DNA of 64,000 bases. It comes from JACZYA01 sp965247455 (lineage in GTDB: Bacteria; Acidobacteriota; Terriglobia; Acidiferrales; 2-02-FULL-67-57). The notes beneath the pieces are model-generated. The model did not search any database, had not been told where the DNA came from, and was given only the letters and a program-made list of their open reading frames with translations. The stretch spans positions 56,045 to 120,044 of the forward strand of contig CBDFHE010000012.1 of the NCBI GenBank assembly GCA_965247455.1, read 5' to 3'. The position numbers and the translations under genes were made by a program. Position 1 is the first letter of the stretch, and every line of letters begins with the position of its first letter. Of the stretch, positions 17,424 to 33,714 are shown one piece after another.

Positions 17424-17665
17424 TGTGGTTTGCGTACGCACTGCGGAGCCGACGTGACGGGGCCTTGTACATCGGGATGACAAGCGATTTGCAAAGACGC
17501 ATGAAGGAGCGCAACCGCGGGTACAACCAGTCGACCAAGTCCCGCGGGCCTTTTGAACTCCTCTATGCGGAGACCTGTGGAACTCGCGGTCAGGCTCGGG
17601 AACGAGAGAAGTTCTTGAAGAGCGAAAAGGGACGGGAGTTTTTGCGTTCATGCCGGCCGGTGTAA
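17423..17665 (+). CDS. Stand-alone GIY-YIG nuclease domain protein
   Basis: An 80-residue protein made only of a GIY-YIG domain. It opens with FAYALRSRRDGALYIGMTSD, then the QRRMKERNRG arginine segment and a QAREREKFLKSEKGREFLR end containing the conserved Glu that binds the metal. Related single-domain proteins (YhbQ/UPF0213-like) are mostly uncharacterised. The ATG shares its A with the CCA end of tRNA-Gly, so mature tRNA processing would destroy the start codon, and no ribosome binding site is visible. It interrupts the otherwise classic tRNA-Gly / tRNA-Thr / tuf order and is followed by a tRNA-Gly 3' remnant. I infer a mobile origin. Confidence 0.8.
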   Translation: MWFAYALRSRRDGALYIGMTSDLQRRMKERNRGYNQSTKSRGPFELLYAETCGTRGQAREREKFLKSEKGREFLRSCRPV

Positions 17666-17674
17666 TCCGTCCAG

Positions 17675-17743
17675 GGTCGCGGCCTGCCTGCCCGCCTAGG
17701 CGGGCCTGCCGCAGGCAGGGTTCGAATCCCGTCTCCCGCTCCA
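17675..17743 (+). pseudogene. tRNA-Gly 3'-half remnant, interrupted
   Basis: GGTCGCGG at 17675-17682 plus GTTCGAATCCC through CCA at 17720-17743 repeat the last 32 bases of the intact tRNA-Gly (17392-17423) exactly, apart from a 37-bp palindrome inserted between the two parts. There is no 5' half, so no functional tRNA. Confidence 0.9.
17683..17719. repeat. 37-bp palindromic repeat inserted in the tRNA-Gly remnant
   Basis: Outer arms CCTGCCTG and CAGGCAGG surround a perfect CCCGCCTAGGCGGG palindrome. The insertion point is exact, because the tRNA sequence continues without loss on both sides. It is a member of the dispersed CCTGCC...GGCAGG family. Confidence 0.85.
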
Positions 17744-17755
17744 GAGGGATTTCGA

Positions 17756-17830
<75 letters not shown>

Positions 17831-17882
17831 GGGTAAGAACTTTTGCCTAAGCTGATTCATCAAGAGAAGGAGTAGAGAGGGG

Positions 17883-19070
17883 ATGGCGAAGGAGAAATTT
17901 GATCGCGCAAAGCCGCACCTGAACGTCGGCACCATCGGGCACATCGACCACGGCAAGACCACGCTCACCAGCGCCATCACCAAAGTGCTGGCCAAGAACA
18001 ACTCCAAGATCGAGGTGCGAGAGTTTGACTCGATTGACAACGCGCCCGAGGAGAAGGCGCGCGGCATCACGATTGCCGTGGCGCACGTGGAGTACGAGAC
18101 CCCCAATCGCCACTACGCCCACATCGACTGTCCCGGCCACGCCGACTACATCAAGAACATGATCACCGGGGCGGCGCAGATGGACGGGGCCATCCTGGTG
18201 GTGGCGGCCACCGACGGGCCCATGCCGCAGACGCGCGAGCACATCCTGTTGGCGCGGCAGGTGAACGTGCCCTCGGTGGTGGTGTTTCTGAACAAGTGCG
18301 ACATGGTGGACGACGCCGAGTTGCTCGACCTGGTGGAGCTGGAGGTGCGCGACCTGCTGAAGAGCTACCAGTTTCCGGGCGACGAGATTCCGGTCGTCCG
18401 GGGCTCGGCGCTGAAGGCGATGGAAGGCGACGCCCAGTGGGAGAAAGGGATCGAGGAGTTGATGGCGGCGGTGGACTCCTACATTCCGCAGCCGGTGCGG
18501 GAGCTGGACAAGCCCTTCCTGATGCCGATTGAGGACATCTTCACCATCACCGGGCGGGGCACGGTGGTGACAGGGAGGGTGGAGCGCGGGAAGGTCAAGA
18601 CCGGCGAGGAGATTGAGATTGTGGGCTTCCGCGACACCCGCAAGACGGTGGTGACCGGGGTGGAGATGTTCCGCAAGATTCTGGACGAAGGGATGGCGGG
18701 CGACAACGTCGGGTTGCTGCTGCGGGGGGTGGACAAGGAAGAGGTGGAGCGCGGGCAGGTGATTTCCAAGCCGGCCTCGATCACGCCCCACAAGAAATTC
18801 AAGGCGGAGATTTACGTGTTGAAGAAGGAAGAGGGCGGGCGGCACACGCCCTTCTTCAAGGGGTACCGGCCGCAGTTTTACTTTCGGACCACGGACGTGA
18901 CCGGGTCGGTGGAGTTGCCGGCGGGGACGGAGATGGTGATGCCGGGCGACAATGTGAATATGGACGTTGAGTTGATTACGCCGGTGGCGATTGAGAAGGG
19001 ACTCAGATTCGCCATCCGCGAAGGCGGCCACACCGTCGGCGCCGGAGCAGTAACGGAAATCGCCGAGTAA
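17883..19070 (+). CDS. tuf: Elongation factor Tu
   Basis: The GTPase that carries aminoacyl-tRNA to the ribosome, 395 residues. The G motifs are GHIDHGKTT (with Ile where Val is usual), DCPGHADY, NKCD and SAL. The middle and C-terminal beta-barrels are complete (TGRGTVVTGRVERG, EKGLRFAIREGGHTVGAG). AAGGAG lies some 15 bases before the ATG, with a purine stretch closer. It follows tRNA-Thr(GGT) and precedes rpmG, tRNA-Trp and secE in the usual order. Whether the genome has a second tuf gene cannot be seen. Confidence 0.98.
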   Translation: MAKEKFDRAKPHLNVGTIGHIDHGKTTLTSAITKVLAKNNSKIEVREFDSIDNAPEEKARGITIAVAHVEYETPNRHYAHIDCPGHADYIKNMITGAAQMDGAILVVAATDGPMPQTREHILLARQVNVPSVVVFLNKCDMVDDAELLDLVELEVRDLLKSYQFPGDEIPVVRGSALKAMEGDAQWEKGIEELMAAVDSYIPQPVRELDKPFLMPIEDIFTITGRGTVVTGRVERGKVKTGEEIEIVGFRDTRKTVVTGVEMFRKILDEGMAGDNVGLLLRGVDKEEVERGQVISKPASITPHKKFKAEIYVLKKEEGGRHTPFFKGYRPQFYFRTTDVTGSVELPAGTEMVMPGDNVNMDVELITPVAIEKGLRFAIREGGHTVGAGAVTEIAE

Positions 19071-19117
19071 CCGGCGCGAGAGCCAGTAGGTTTTCTGAGG
19101 TTGGTTTTTGGCGGGGC

Positions 19118-19289
19118 GGGGTTTCAACCCTGCCGTTCGAGATGGGTTTTAGATGGGGCTTCAGCCCCTGAGGCTTCCAACCCAGTGGCCCCTCCCTGCC
19201 ACTGGGTAAGCCCTCAGCGCCTGCCTGCCGCAGGCAGGGCTAAAGCCGGGAAACTAGGAGGCAGGGTGGATGTCAGGGTTAAAACCCTG
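19118..19289. repeat. Array of five short palindromes between tuf and rpmG
   Basis: In order: GGGGTTTCAACCC (19118-19130), GGGGCTTCAGCCCC (19155-19168), CCCAGTGG...CCACTGGG (19181-19206), CCTGCCTGCCGCAGGCAGG (19220-19238) and CAGGGTTAAAACCCTG (19274-19289). None is followed by a T tract. The stretch 19071-19332 has no gene. Confidence 0.75.
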
Positions 19290-19332
19290 ACCCGCCAGAA
19301 GCAAGGACGAAGAAGGAAACGAGTAGAACGCG

Positions 19333-19485
19333 ATGCCGCAAGACATCATCACGCTCCAGTGCAAAGATTGCAAGGAACGGAACTATTCCACCACCAAGAA
19401 CAAGAAGAAGCATAGTGGGCGGCTGGAGCGAAAAAAGTATTGCCCGCGCTGCCGCAAACACACCGCGCACCGGGAAGCGAAATAG
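19333..19485 (+). CDS. rpmG: 50S ribosomal protein L33
   Basis: A 50-residue zinc-binding (C+) form of L33. CKDC near residue 10 and CPRC near residue 37 supply four cysteines, and the basic YSTTKNKKKHSGRLERKKYC core is diagnostic. It sits between tuf and tRNA-Trp/secE, a common position in bacteria. Its stop is followed 10 bases later by the remnant of a GIY-YIG gene. Confidence 0.95.
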   Translation: MPQDIITLQCKDCKERNYSTTKNKKKHSGRLERKKYCPRCRKHTAHREAK

Positions 19486-19495
19486 CGCGGAGTGA

Positions 19496-19609
19496 AGGCG
19501 AGAGATTGAACTTGAGGGTTGGAGCCGAAGGAAGAAGCTGGCGCTGGTTAGCGCAAATCCCTCGCCTCCGGCTCGGGGTTCATCTCCGTACGGGGATAAA
19601 TGGGTGTAG
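19496..19609 (+). pseudogene. C-terminal remnant of a GIY-YIG nuclease gene
   Basis: The frame reads RREIELEGWSRRKKLALVSA and onward, matching KREVEIKGWSRRKKLNLLRI of the intact gene at 19682-19978. A TGA precedes it at 19493-19495 and the N-terminal half is absent. Its TAG stop (19607-19609) falls inside the adjacent tRNA-Trp 5' remnant, exactly as the intact gene ends inside the intact tRNA-Trp. This is a relic of an earlier copy of the same arrangement. Confidence 0.8.
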
Positions 19610-19629
19610 GTTTAACGGTAGACCGCCGG
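19602..19629 (+). pseudogene. tRNA-Trp 5'-half remnant
   Basis: 28 bases match positions 19971-19998 of intact tRNA-Trp with one difference (GGGTGTAGG against GGGCGTAGG). The match stops in the anticodon stem after CCGCCGG. The following sequence is unrelated and contains GGGCGCTGAAAGCGCCC. Confidence 0.88.
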
Positions 19630-19681
19630 CTTGCCCTGAGGGCGCTGAAAGCGCCCGAAGGGTCGAAAAGGATGCCGGGAA

Positions 19682-19978
19682 ATGGGCGAAAACGACTCGG
19701 AGAAGCCATGGTCTTGTTACATGCTCCTATGTCGGGACGGGTCGTTCTACGTCGGCATCACGAACGACCTCGCAGAGCGGCTTGCCGAGCATACCCGAGG
19801 AAAGGATTCGATTTACACGGCAAGACGCAGGCCAGTGAGGCTGGTTTGGAGTGAACAGTTTGGGAGCCAGAACGAGGCACGCAAACGGGAGGTTGAGATT
19901 AAGGGCTGGAGCCGGAGGAAGAAACTGAACCTGCTCAGGATAAACCCTTCGGCTTCGCCTCAGGGTAAAGGGGCGTAG
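19682..19978 (+). CDS. Stand-alone GIY-YIG nuclease domain protein
   Basis: A 98-residue YhbQ/UPF0213-like protein. The domain is plain: WSCYMLLCRDGSFYVGITND at the start, then LAERLAEHTRGKDSIYTARR and the metal-binding Glu in ARKREVEIKGWSRRKKL. The TAG stop at 19976-19978 is inside tRNA-Trp (bases 8-10), so the gene overlaps the tRNA by 10 bases. Upstream lie a C-terminal remnant of a related gene and a tRNA-Trp 5' half. It differs enough from the 17423-17665 protein to be a distinct lineage. The catalytic residues look intact, but activity is unproven. Confidence 0.8.
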   Translation: MGENDSEKPWSCYMLLCRDGSFYVGITNDLAERLAEHTRGKDSIYTARRRPVRLVWSEQFGSQNEARKREVEIKGWSRRKKLNLLRINPSASPQGKGA

Positions 19979-20043
19979 GTTTAACGGTAGACCGCCGGTC
20001 TCCAAAACCGGATGTGGGGGTTCGAATCCCTCCGCCCCTGCCA
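19969..20043 (+). tRNA. tRNA-Trp (anticodon CCA)
   Basis: Acceptor AGGGGCG/CGCCCCT, anticodon loop CTCCAAA, encoded CCA. It lies just before secE, as in many bacteria. Its first ten bases overlap the end of a GIY-YIG gene, and its 5' half is duplicated at 19602-19629. Confidence 0.97.
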
Positions 20044-20082
20044 TCGGCGCCGTAAGCGCCAGCAGGGTTTGAGAAGGAAGCG

Positions 20083-20382
20083 ATGCGAGCAGTCAAAGAA
20101 GTCCGCGACAAAACCGGCGGCCAGACCTTGGCGACCATCGTTCCCCAGGGACCGGTGGAAAAAGTCACCAGCGCCCCGGCGCGCTTCCGGCAGTTCCTGC
20201 ACGATGTGCGGATGGAGATGCGCAATGTCACGTGGCCCAACTGGAACGACGTCAAGTCCACCACCACGGTGGTTGTGATCGCCACGTTCTTCTTTGGCTT
20301 CTATCTGGGCGTGGCGCTCGATGTGCCCCTGAGCGGGTTCACGCGCTGGCTGCTGAACCTCGGAAAGTATTTGGTGCGCTAG
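20083..20382 (+). CDS. secE: Preprotein translocase subunit SecE
   Basis: The small essential subunit that clamps SecY in the protein-export channel. The 99 residues have a variable N-terminus, the conserved amphipathic segment FLHDVRMEMRNVTWPNWNDV and a single membrane helix TTVVVIATFFFGFYLGVAL. AGAAGGAAG precedes the ATG by a few bases. The TAG stop overlaps the GTG start of nusG by one base, so the two genes are probably translationally coupled. Confidence 0.96.
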   Translation: MRAVKEVRDKTGGQTLATIVPQGPVEKVTSAPARFRQFLHDVRMEMRNVTWPNWNDVKSTTTVVVIATFFFGFYLGVALDVPLSGFTRWLLNLGKYLVR

Positions 20383-20927
20383 TGGAACAGGCCGTCAAGC
20401 AAAAGCGCTGGTACATCATCCACACCTACTCCGGCTTTGAACGCAAGGTGGCCGAGAGCCTGCGGGGCCGCGTGCAGGCTTTCGGGCTCGAAGACAAGAT
20501 CGGCGAAGTGAAAATCCCCACCGAGCCGGTGATCGAGATGAAGGGCGGGAAGAAACTGACCAGCGAGCGCATGTTCTACCCCGGCTACGTGCTGGTGGAA
20601 ATGGAACTAAACGACCACACCTGGCACGTGGTGCGCTCCACCCCGCGCGTCACCGGATTTGTGGGAACCGGCGCCACGCCCACCCCGCTGACCCAGGAAG
20701 AAGTGGACCAGATTCTGTACCGGGTGGAAGTGGCGGCGGAGAAGCCCAAGCCCAAGCTGAGCTTCGAGCGCAATGAGACCGTGCGCATCATCGACGGGCC
20801 CTTCACCAACTTCGCCGGCGTGGTGGAAGAGGTCAACCAGGAACGCAACACTTTGAAGGTCATGGTCTCGATTTTCGGCCGGGCCACCCCGGTGGAACTC
20901 GACTTCTTGCAAGTGGAAAAGAACTGA
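20382..20927 (+). CDS. nusG: Transcription termination/antitermination protein NusG
   Basis: Binds RNA polymerase clamp and links it to Rho or to ribosomal protein S10. The 181 residues have the NGN domain (KRWYIIHTYSGFERKVAESL, GYVLVEMELND, VRSTPRVTGFVG) and the C-terminal KOW domain (ETVRIIDGPFTNFAGVVEEV). The GTG at 20382 is chosen because it overlaps the secE stop and gives the usual family length; the frame continues upstream inside secE. Confidence 0.95.
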   Translation: MEQAVKQKRWYIIHTYSGFERKVAESLRGRVQAFGLEDKIGEVKIPTEPVIEMKGGKKLTSERMFYPGYVLVEMELNDHTWHVVRSTPRVTGFVGTGATPTPLTQEEVDQILYRVEVAAEKPKPKLSFERNETVRIIDGPFTNFAGVVEEVNQERNTLKVMVSIFGRATPVELDFLQVEKN

Positions 20928-20942
20928 GGAGAAGAAACTGCG

Positions 20943-21392
20943 ATGGCGGCACCGACGCCCAAAGGGAAAAGGATCACGGCCCAGGTCAAGCTGCAGATCA
21001 TGGCCGGGAAAGCCACCCCGGCCCCGCCGGTGGGCCCGGCGCTGGGCCAGCACGGGGCCAACATCATGGAGTTCTGCAAACAGTTCAATGCCAAGACCTC
21101 GGGCAAGGACCAGGCGGGGTTGATCATCCCGGCGGTGGTGACCATCTACCAGGATCGCTCCTTCACCTTCATCACCAAGACGCCGCCGGCCGCGGTGCTG
21201 CTTAAGCGCATGGCCAACATTGCGAAGGGATCGGGCGAGCCCAACAAAAACAAAGTGGGCACCGTCACCGAAAAGCAGGTGGAAGAGATCGCCCGCATCA
21301 AGATGCCCGACCTGAACACGGCTTCGGTGGAGTCGGCTATCCAAACCGTCAAAGGCACGGCCCGCTCCATGGGGCTGGAAGTGGTGTCTTAG
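20943..21392 (+). CDS. rplK: 50S ribosomal protein L11
   Basis: Part of the GTPase-associated centre of the large subunit. The 149 residues include the proline-rich GKATPAPPVGPALGQHGANI N-terminal linker that binds thiostrepton-type antibiotics in other bacteria, and the rRNA-binding C-terminal domain. AGGAG stands 10 bases before the ATG. It follows nusG by 15 bases. Confidence 0.98.
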   Translation: MAAPTPKGKRITAQVKLQIMAGKATPAPPVGPALGQHGANIMEFCKQFNAKTSGKDQAGLIIPAVVTIYQDRSFTFITKTPPAAVLLKRMANIAKGSGEPNKNKVGTVTEKQVEEIARIKMPDLNTASVESAIQTVKGTARSMGLEVVS

Positions 21393-21404
21393 GGAGAACA
21401 GTTG

Positions 21405-22115
21405 ATGAGTCCAGCCGCTACCCAGGAAGGCAAAAACATCCGCCAGGCGCGCGCGCAGGTCGAAAAGCGCCTCTACCCGATCGAAGAGGCGGTCGAGCTG
21501 CTGAAGAGGACTCACTTCGTCAAGTTCGACGAAACCGTCGAGTTAGCCTTGAACCTGGGCGTTGACCCCAAACACGCCGACCAGATGGTGCGCTCGACGG
21601 TGGTGCTGCCCTGCGGACTGGGAAAGACCCTGCGGGTGGCCGTGATTGCCGGCGGCGAGAAAGTGACAGAGGCCGAGAGCGCCGGGGCCGACTTTGTGGG
21701 CGGCGACGACCTGGTCAAGAAAATTCAAGGTGGCTGGATGGAATTCGACGCCGTCATCGCCACCCCCGACATGATGAAACTGGTGGGCCGGTTGGGCCGC
21801 GTGCTGGGGCCGCGCGGGCTGATGCCCAACCCCAAGACCGGCACGGTGACCTTCGACGTCACCAAAGCCATCCAGGAAACCAAGGCCGGCAAGGTGGAGT
21901 TCCGCGTCGAGAAGAGCGGCATCATCCACGCCCCCCTCGGCAAGATTTCCTTCGAAGCGGCCAAGCTGGCTGAAAACGCTCGCGCCCTGATCGGGGCGGT
22001 GGTGCGAGCCAAGCCGCCGGCTGCCAAGGGGCGCTACATCAAGAAAATCACGCTCAGCTCGACCATGGGCCCGGGGATTCTGGTTGACCCGGCCAGCGTC
22101 GAGGCGGTGATCTGA
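21405..22115 (+). CDS. rplA: 50S ribosomal protein L1
   Basis: Binds 23S rRNA at the L1 stalk and is the usual autoregulator of the L11-L1 operon. The 236 residues contain DETVELALNLGVDPKHADQM, LVGRLGRVLGPRGLMPNPK and SSTMGPGILVD, all diagnostic. A TTG one codon earlier (21402) could also start, but the ATG is better placed relative to AGGGAG. Confidence 0.97.
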   Translation: MSPAATQEGKNIRQARAQVEKRLYPIEEAVELLKRTHFVKFDETVELALNLGVDPKHADQMVRSTVVLPCGLGKTLRVAVIAGGEKVTEAESAGADFVGGDDLVKKIQGGWMEFDAVIATPDMMKLVGRLGRVLGPRGLMPNPKTGTVTFDVTKAIQETKAGKVEFRVEKSGIIHAPLGKISFEAAKLAENARALIGAVVRAKPPAAKGRYIKKITLSSTMGPGILVDPASVEAVI

Positions 22116-22127
22116 GGAGAAGCACGG

Positions 22128-22661
22128 GTGGCCAAGAAGCGCAGCCAAAAGCAACAGCAAATCGACAGCCTGCACCAGGAGTTGCTGCACGTGTCCAGCC
22201 TGGTCCTTTCCACCTTCCAGGGGTTGACCGTGGAGCAGGACACCGAACTCCGCCGCAGCGTCGAAAAGGCGGGCGGGAAGTACCGCGTGATCAAGAACAC
22301 CCTGGCGGAGCGCGCCGCCCAGGACACGCCGGCGGCGGAGCTGCTGAAAGACTTGCAGGGTGTCAACTCCATCGCTTATACCGCGGGCGACGTGGCGGCG
22401 CTGGCGAAGAGCTTGGCCAAGTACGCCAAGGATAACCCGGCGTTCAAGTTTCGCGCCGGCTTGGTGGAAGGCCGCGCCCTCTCGCTGGAGGAATTGCAGG
22501 CGCTGGCGGCGCTGCCCACGCGCGACGAGCTCTTCGGCAAGCTGCTCGGCCTGCTGCAAGCGCCCGCCCAACGCTTGGCCCGCCTGCTGAGCGAACCGGC
22601 CCGGCAAACCGCCGCGGTGCTGAAGCAGGGCGTGGACGAGAAAAAGTTTTCGGAAGCCTAA
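22128..22661 (+). CDS. rplJ: 50S ribosomal protein L10
   Basis: Forms the base of the ribosomal stalk and holds L7/L12 dimers. The 177 residues have a lysine-rich start, FQGLTVEQDTELRRSVEKAG with YRVIKNTLAERA, and a C-terminal helix (LARLLSEPARQTAAVLKQGV) for L7/L12 binding. The GTG start follows GAGGAGAAGCACG. It lies 12 bases after rplA. Confidence 0.96.
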   Translation: MAKKRSQKQQQIDSLHQELLHVSSLVLSTFQGLTVEQDTELRRSVEKAGGKYRVIKNTLAERAAQDTPAAELLKDLQGVNSIAYTAGDVAALAKSLAKYAKDNPAFKFRAGLVEGRALSLEELQALAALPTRDELFGKLLGLLQAPAQRLARLLSEPARQTAAVLKQGVDEKKFSEA

Positions 22662-22697
22662 CGGAACTTATTTTTACTTTCGGGGAGGAACGCTCCA

Positions 22698-23084
22698 GTG
22701 TCTGAAACAAAAGCACCAAAGCTCGACAAACTGGTAGAGGAAATCAAGGCGCTCTCGCTGCTCGAAGCCGCTGACTTGGTCAAGCGGCTGGAAGAGGAGT
22801 TGGGCGTGTCAGCGGCGGCCGCCGTGCCCATGGTCGCTGCAGGCGCACCCGGTACGCCTGCGGCGGAAGAGCAGACGGAATTCACCGTCGTGCTCAAGGA
22901 AGTGGGCGGCAAGAAGATCAACGTCATCAAGGCCGTCCGCGAAGTCACCAGCCTGGGCTTGAAGGAAGCCAAGGATTTGGTGGACAGCGCACCCAAGCCG
23001 GTCAAGGAAGGCATCAACAAGGACGAGGCCGAAGCCATCAAGAAGAAGTTCGAGGAGGCGGGTGCCAAAGTCGAAGTTACCTAA
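22698..23084 (+). CDS. rplL: 50S ribosomal protein L7/L12
   Basis: The multi-copy stalk protein that recruits translation factors. The 128 residues show the N-terminal dimerisation domain (ALSLLEAADLVKRLEEELG), a short Ala/Gly/Pro hinge and the factor-binding domain KINVIKAVREVTSLGLKEAK. The GTG start is preceded by GGGGAGGAA. It sits between rplJ and rpoB as usual. Confidence 0.97.
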   Translation: MSETKAPKLDKLVEEIKALSLLEAADLVKRLEEELGVSAAAAVPMVAAGAPGTPAAEEQTEFTVVLKEVGGKKINVIKAVREVTSLGLKEAKDLVDSAPKPVKEGINKDEAEAIKKKFEEAGAKVEVT

Positions 23085-23145
23085 CCTGCGCCGCACCAGG
23101 CTGGGAGCGGCTGCGGGTGAAGTGTCTTTGCGCTAAGGGGAGACT

Positions 23146-27603
<4,458 letters not shown>

Positions 27604-27657
27604 CGAAGTTTGGACGTGTAACGATTTTGGTTCGGTGTTTGAGTAAGGAGGCTTACC

Positions 27658-31848
<4,191 letters not shown>

Positions 31849-31877
31849 TCAATCCGCTGCTCATCCAACTATCCCGC

Positions 31878-31910
31878 AAAAGCGGCCCCCCTCCGGGCCG
31901 CTTTTCTCTT
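31878..31910 (+). terminator. Rho-independent terminator after rpoC
   Basis: AAAAGCGGCCC and GGGCCGCTTTT form an 11-bp stem with a 6-base loop, and the T run continues into TCTCTT. It begins 30 bases after the rpoC stop and closes the long tuf-to-rpoC cluster. Confidence 0.9.
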
Positions 31911-32007
31911 ACTCTCAGGACACCGCTTCGTTTTTCCCATTTGTTTCACTACGCCCCTGCACTAGAATAGGCACTCCAGGAGAGGTTGACGCTTCTCTCC
32001 GCAGGCA

Positions 32008-33714
32008 ATGGCAGACGACCCCAAGATCACCGCAGCCCGAGCGTTTGTTCGCGGCCTCAATGTCCTACTGAAATCCATACGACTGTACGGGTTCGAGCAC
32101 GAACGCGTGGCCTCCCAATCCGCCACCGCCTGGGACCACCTTCGCGCCACCCTGGCCTATACGGGCGATGCTCCCTTTGTGTTGGGAGTCTCGGAATCCA
32201 AACTTCTGCTCGATGGCACTCCGCTCGGCGATAGCCCGGTCGAGCAGGGCTTCGCGAAACTGCTTTCCTCCGCCGATCTCAGTAGCATCCAGTTTTCCGG
32301 CCGTGTCACGCAGGAAGAGTTCAGCCGCTTCGTGCGCGCCTTCGCCGCCGCCGGCCCCAAGCCCAAGAACCTCGCTGAGCAACTGAAAGCTGCGCTGGGG
32401 CGGGGCAGCCAGGCCGGCATCCGCGTCAACGAAGTTCGCTTCGTCACCGAAGACGAAGCCATAGCCGACGCCCGAGTTTCCGCCCAGGTGGCGGTGAGCG
32501 CCCTGGGATTCGATGCCGGGCAGATGCAGTCGCTCCTGGACGACCCGCAGAAGCTGCTCCAATTCATTGCTGCGACCGCCGGGGCGCAGGCGGGAGCGCC
32601 CGCCGCCCCGCAAGCCGGGGCGGGGGGAGCCTCCGAGGCCGGTACCAGCCAGCCGGGAGTTGCGCCCCCCGCGGAAGGGGGTTCGCCCACTGGACTCGGC
32701 GCACCCACCCCCTCTGCCGGCGGTCCTGTGCTGCCGGGACTTGCAACTCCGGCGGGAGGAGCTACGGCAACGAGTGCCGGCGTCGTTCCACTACAGGAAG
32801 AAGAGCTGACAAGCCTGCTGCGGCTGCTGGCTCAACTCGGCCAAGCCGGCGGCCAATCGGCCCCGCCCGAAATGGCGGGCCAAGTCCAGCAACAATTTGC
32901 CAACCTGCCGACGGCCGCCAACGTGACACTCCAGCAGGCATTGGCTGCGCTGTCCACCGCCGCCCCGGTTGCTCGCCCCGACGCCCCCATGCTCCTCCGG
33001 CTGGCGGAGAACCTCGCCATCCGCCATGCCCTGGACCGCTACCAGCAGGGTGATGTGGAGGTCAATGCCGTCCGCGAATTGCTCGACCGCATGAGCGGCG
33101 AGATCATCACCCTGCGGAAGCTCATGCGGCGCCAGGAGGCCGAAACAGAAGGCGTTGAGCTGGAGATCGAAGCCGACAGCGAAAACCTGGAAAATCAATT
33201 CTGGGCCGCCATGCCCGAAGAGAGCATGCGCAGCGTTCTGCTCTCAACCCGCGCCTGGTGCGTCCCTCCCCGGCAGGTCCGTAAGCTCGTCGAAGCCCTG
33301 CTCGATCTGGGTGACAGCGACTTGTCCACCGCCGTGCTGGTCAACTACGCCGCCTGCGCACATGCCTGCCCGAATGATGCCCGAAGAACACCGACCAGTA
33401 CCCGTAGTGGTGCGACCCGGCGTAGTACCGCGACCCACCGTAGTACGGGTAGAAATAGCTGCAAAAATAGTAGGGATCGGCGTAGTGAGCCCAGTGCGAG
33501 TGGGAATAGTAAACCGCAGTTCCGGTGTAGTAGGGCCGGTAGCGCACGCGCCCCGCCCGCACGCCGTCCCGGTAGTCATTCCACTCGTCCCACGAATCCA
33601 GCTCCCCATCTCGCGCCAGGCTGTACTCTCCCCGCCCGGCATCCAGCTCGAACATCTGCCCCTTCGAAACCTCCACCTGGTTGCCGCCCTCGGTCACCCG
33701 GACCCTGCCTTTGA
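32008..33714 (+). CDS. Large acidobacterial-type helical protein, 3' end lost by fusion
   Basis: Residues 1 to about 450 read as normal protein: a helical N-terminal domain (ARAFVRGLNVLLKSIRLYGF), a Gly/Ala/Pro-rich linker (residues about 192-262) and a second helical, possibly HEAT-like part ending LSTAVLVNYAACAHA. After about 33360 the frame is only the antisense of the FecR gene and becomes Ser/Arg/Pro-rich noise. The stop at 33712 is therefore accidental. I infer a deletion that joined two convergent genes and removed both ends. Function unknown; a regulatory or scaffold role would be a guess. Confidence 0.6.
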   Translation: MADDPKITAARAFVRGLNVLLKSIRLYGFEHERVASQSATAWDHLRATLAYTGDAPFVLGVSESKLLLDGTPLGDSPVEQGFAKLLSSADLSSIQFSGRVTQEEFSRFVRAFAAAGPKPKNLAEQLKAALGRGSQAGIRVNEVRFVTEDEAIADARVSAQVAVSALGFDAGQMQSLLDDPQKLLQFIAATAGAQAGAPAAPQAGAGGASEAGTSQPGVAPPAEGGSPTGLGAPTPSAGGPVLPGLATPAGGATATSAGVVPLQEEELTSLLRLLAQLGQAGGQSAPPEMAGQVQQQFANLPTAANVTLQQALAALSTAAPVARPDAPMLLRLAENLAIRHALDRYQQGDVEVNAVRELLDRMSGEIITLRKLMRRQEAETEGVELEIEADSENLENQFWAAMPEESMRSVLLSTRAWCVPPRQVRKLVEALLDLGDSDLSTAVLVNYAACAHACPNDARRTPTSTRSGATRRSTATHRSTGRNSCKNSRDRRSEPSASGNSKPQFRCSRAGSARAPPARRPGSHSTRPTNPAPHLAPGCTLPARHPARTSAPSKPPPGCRPRSPGPCL

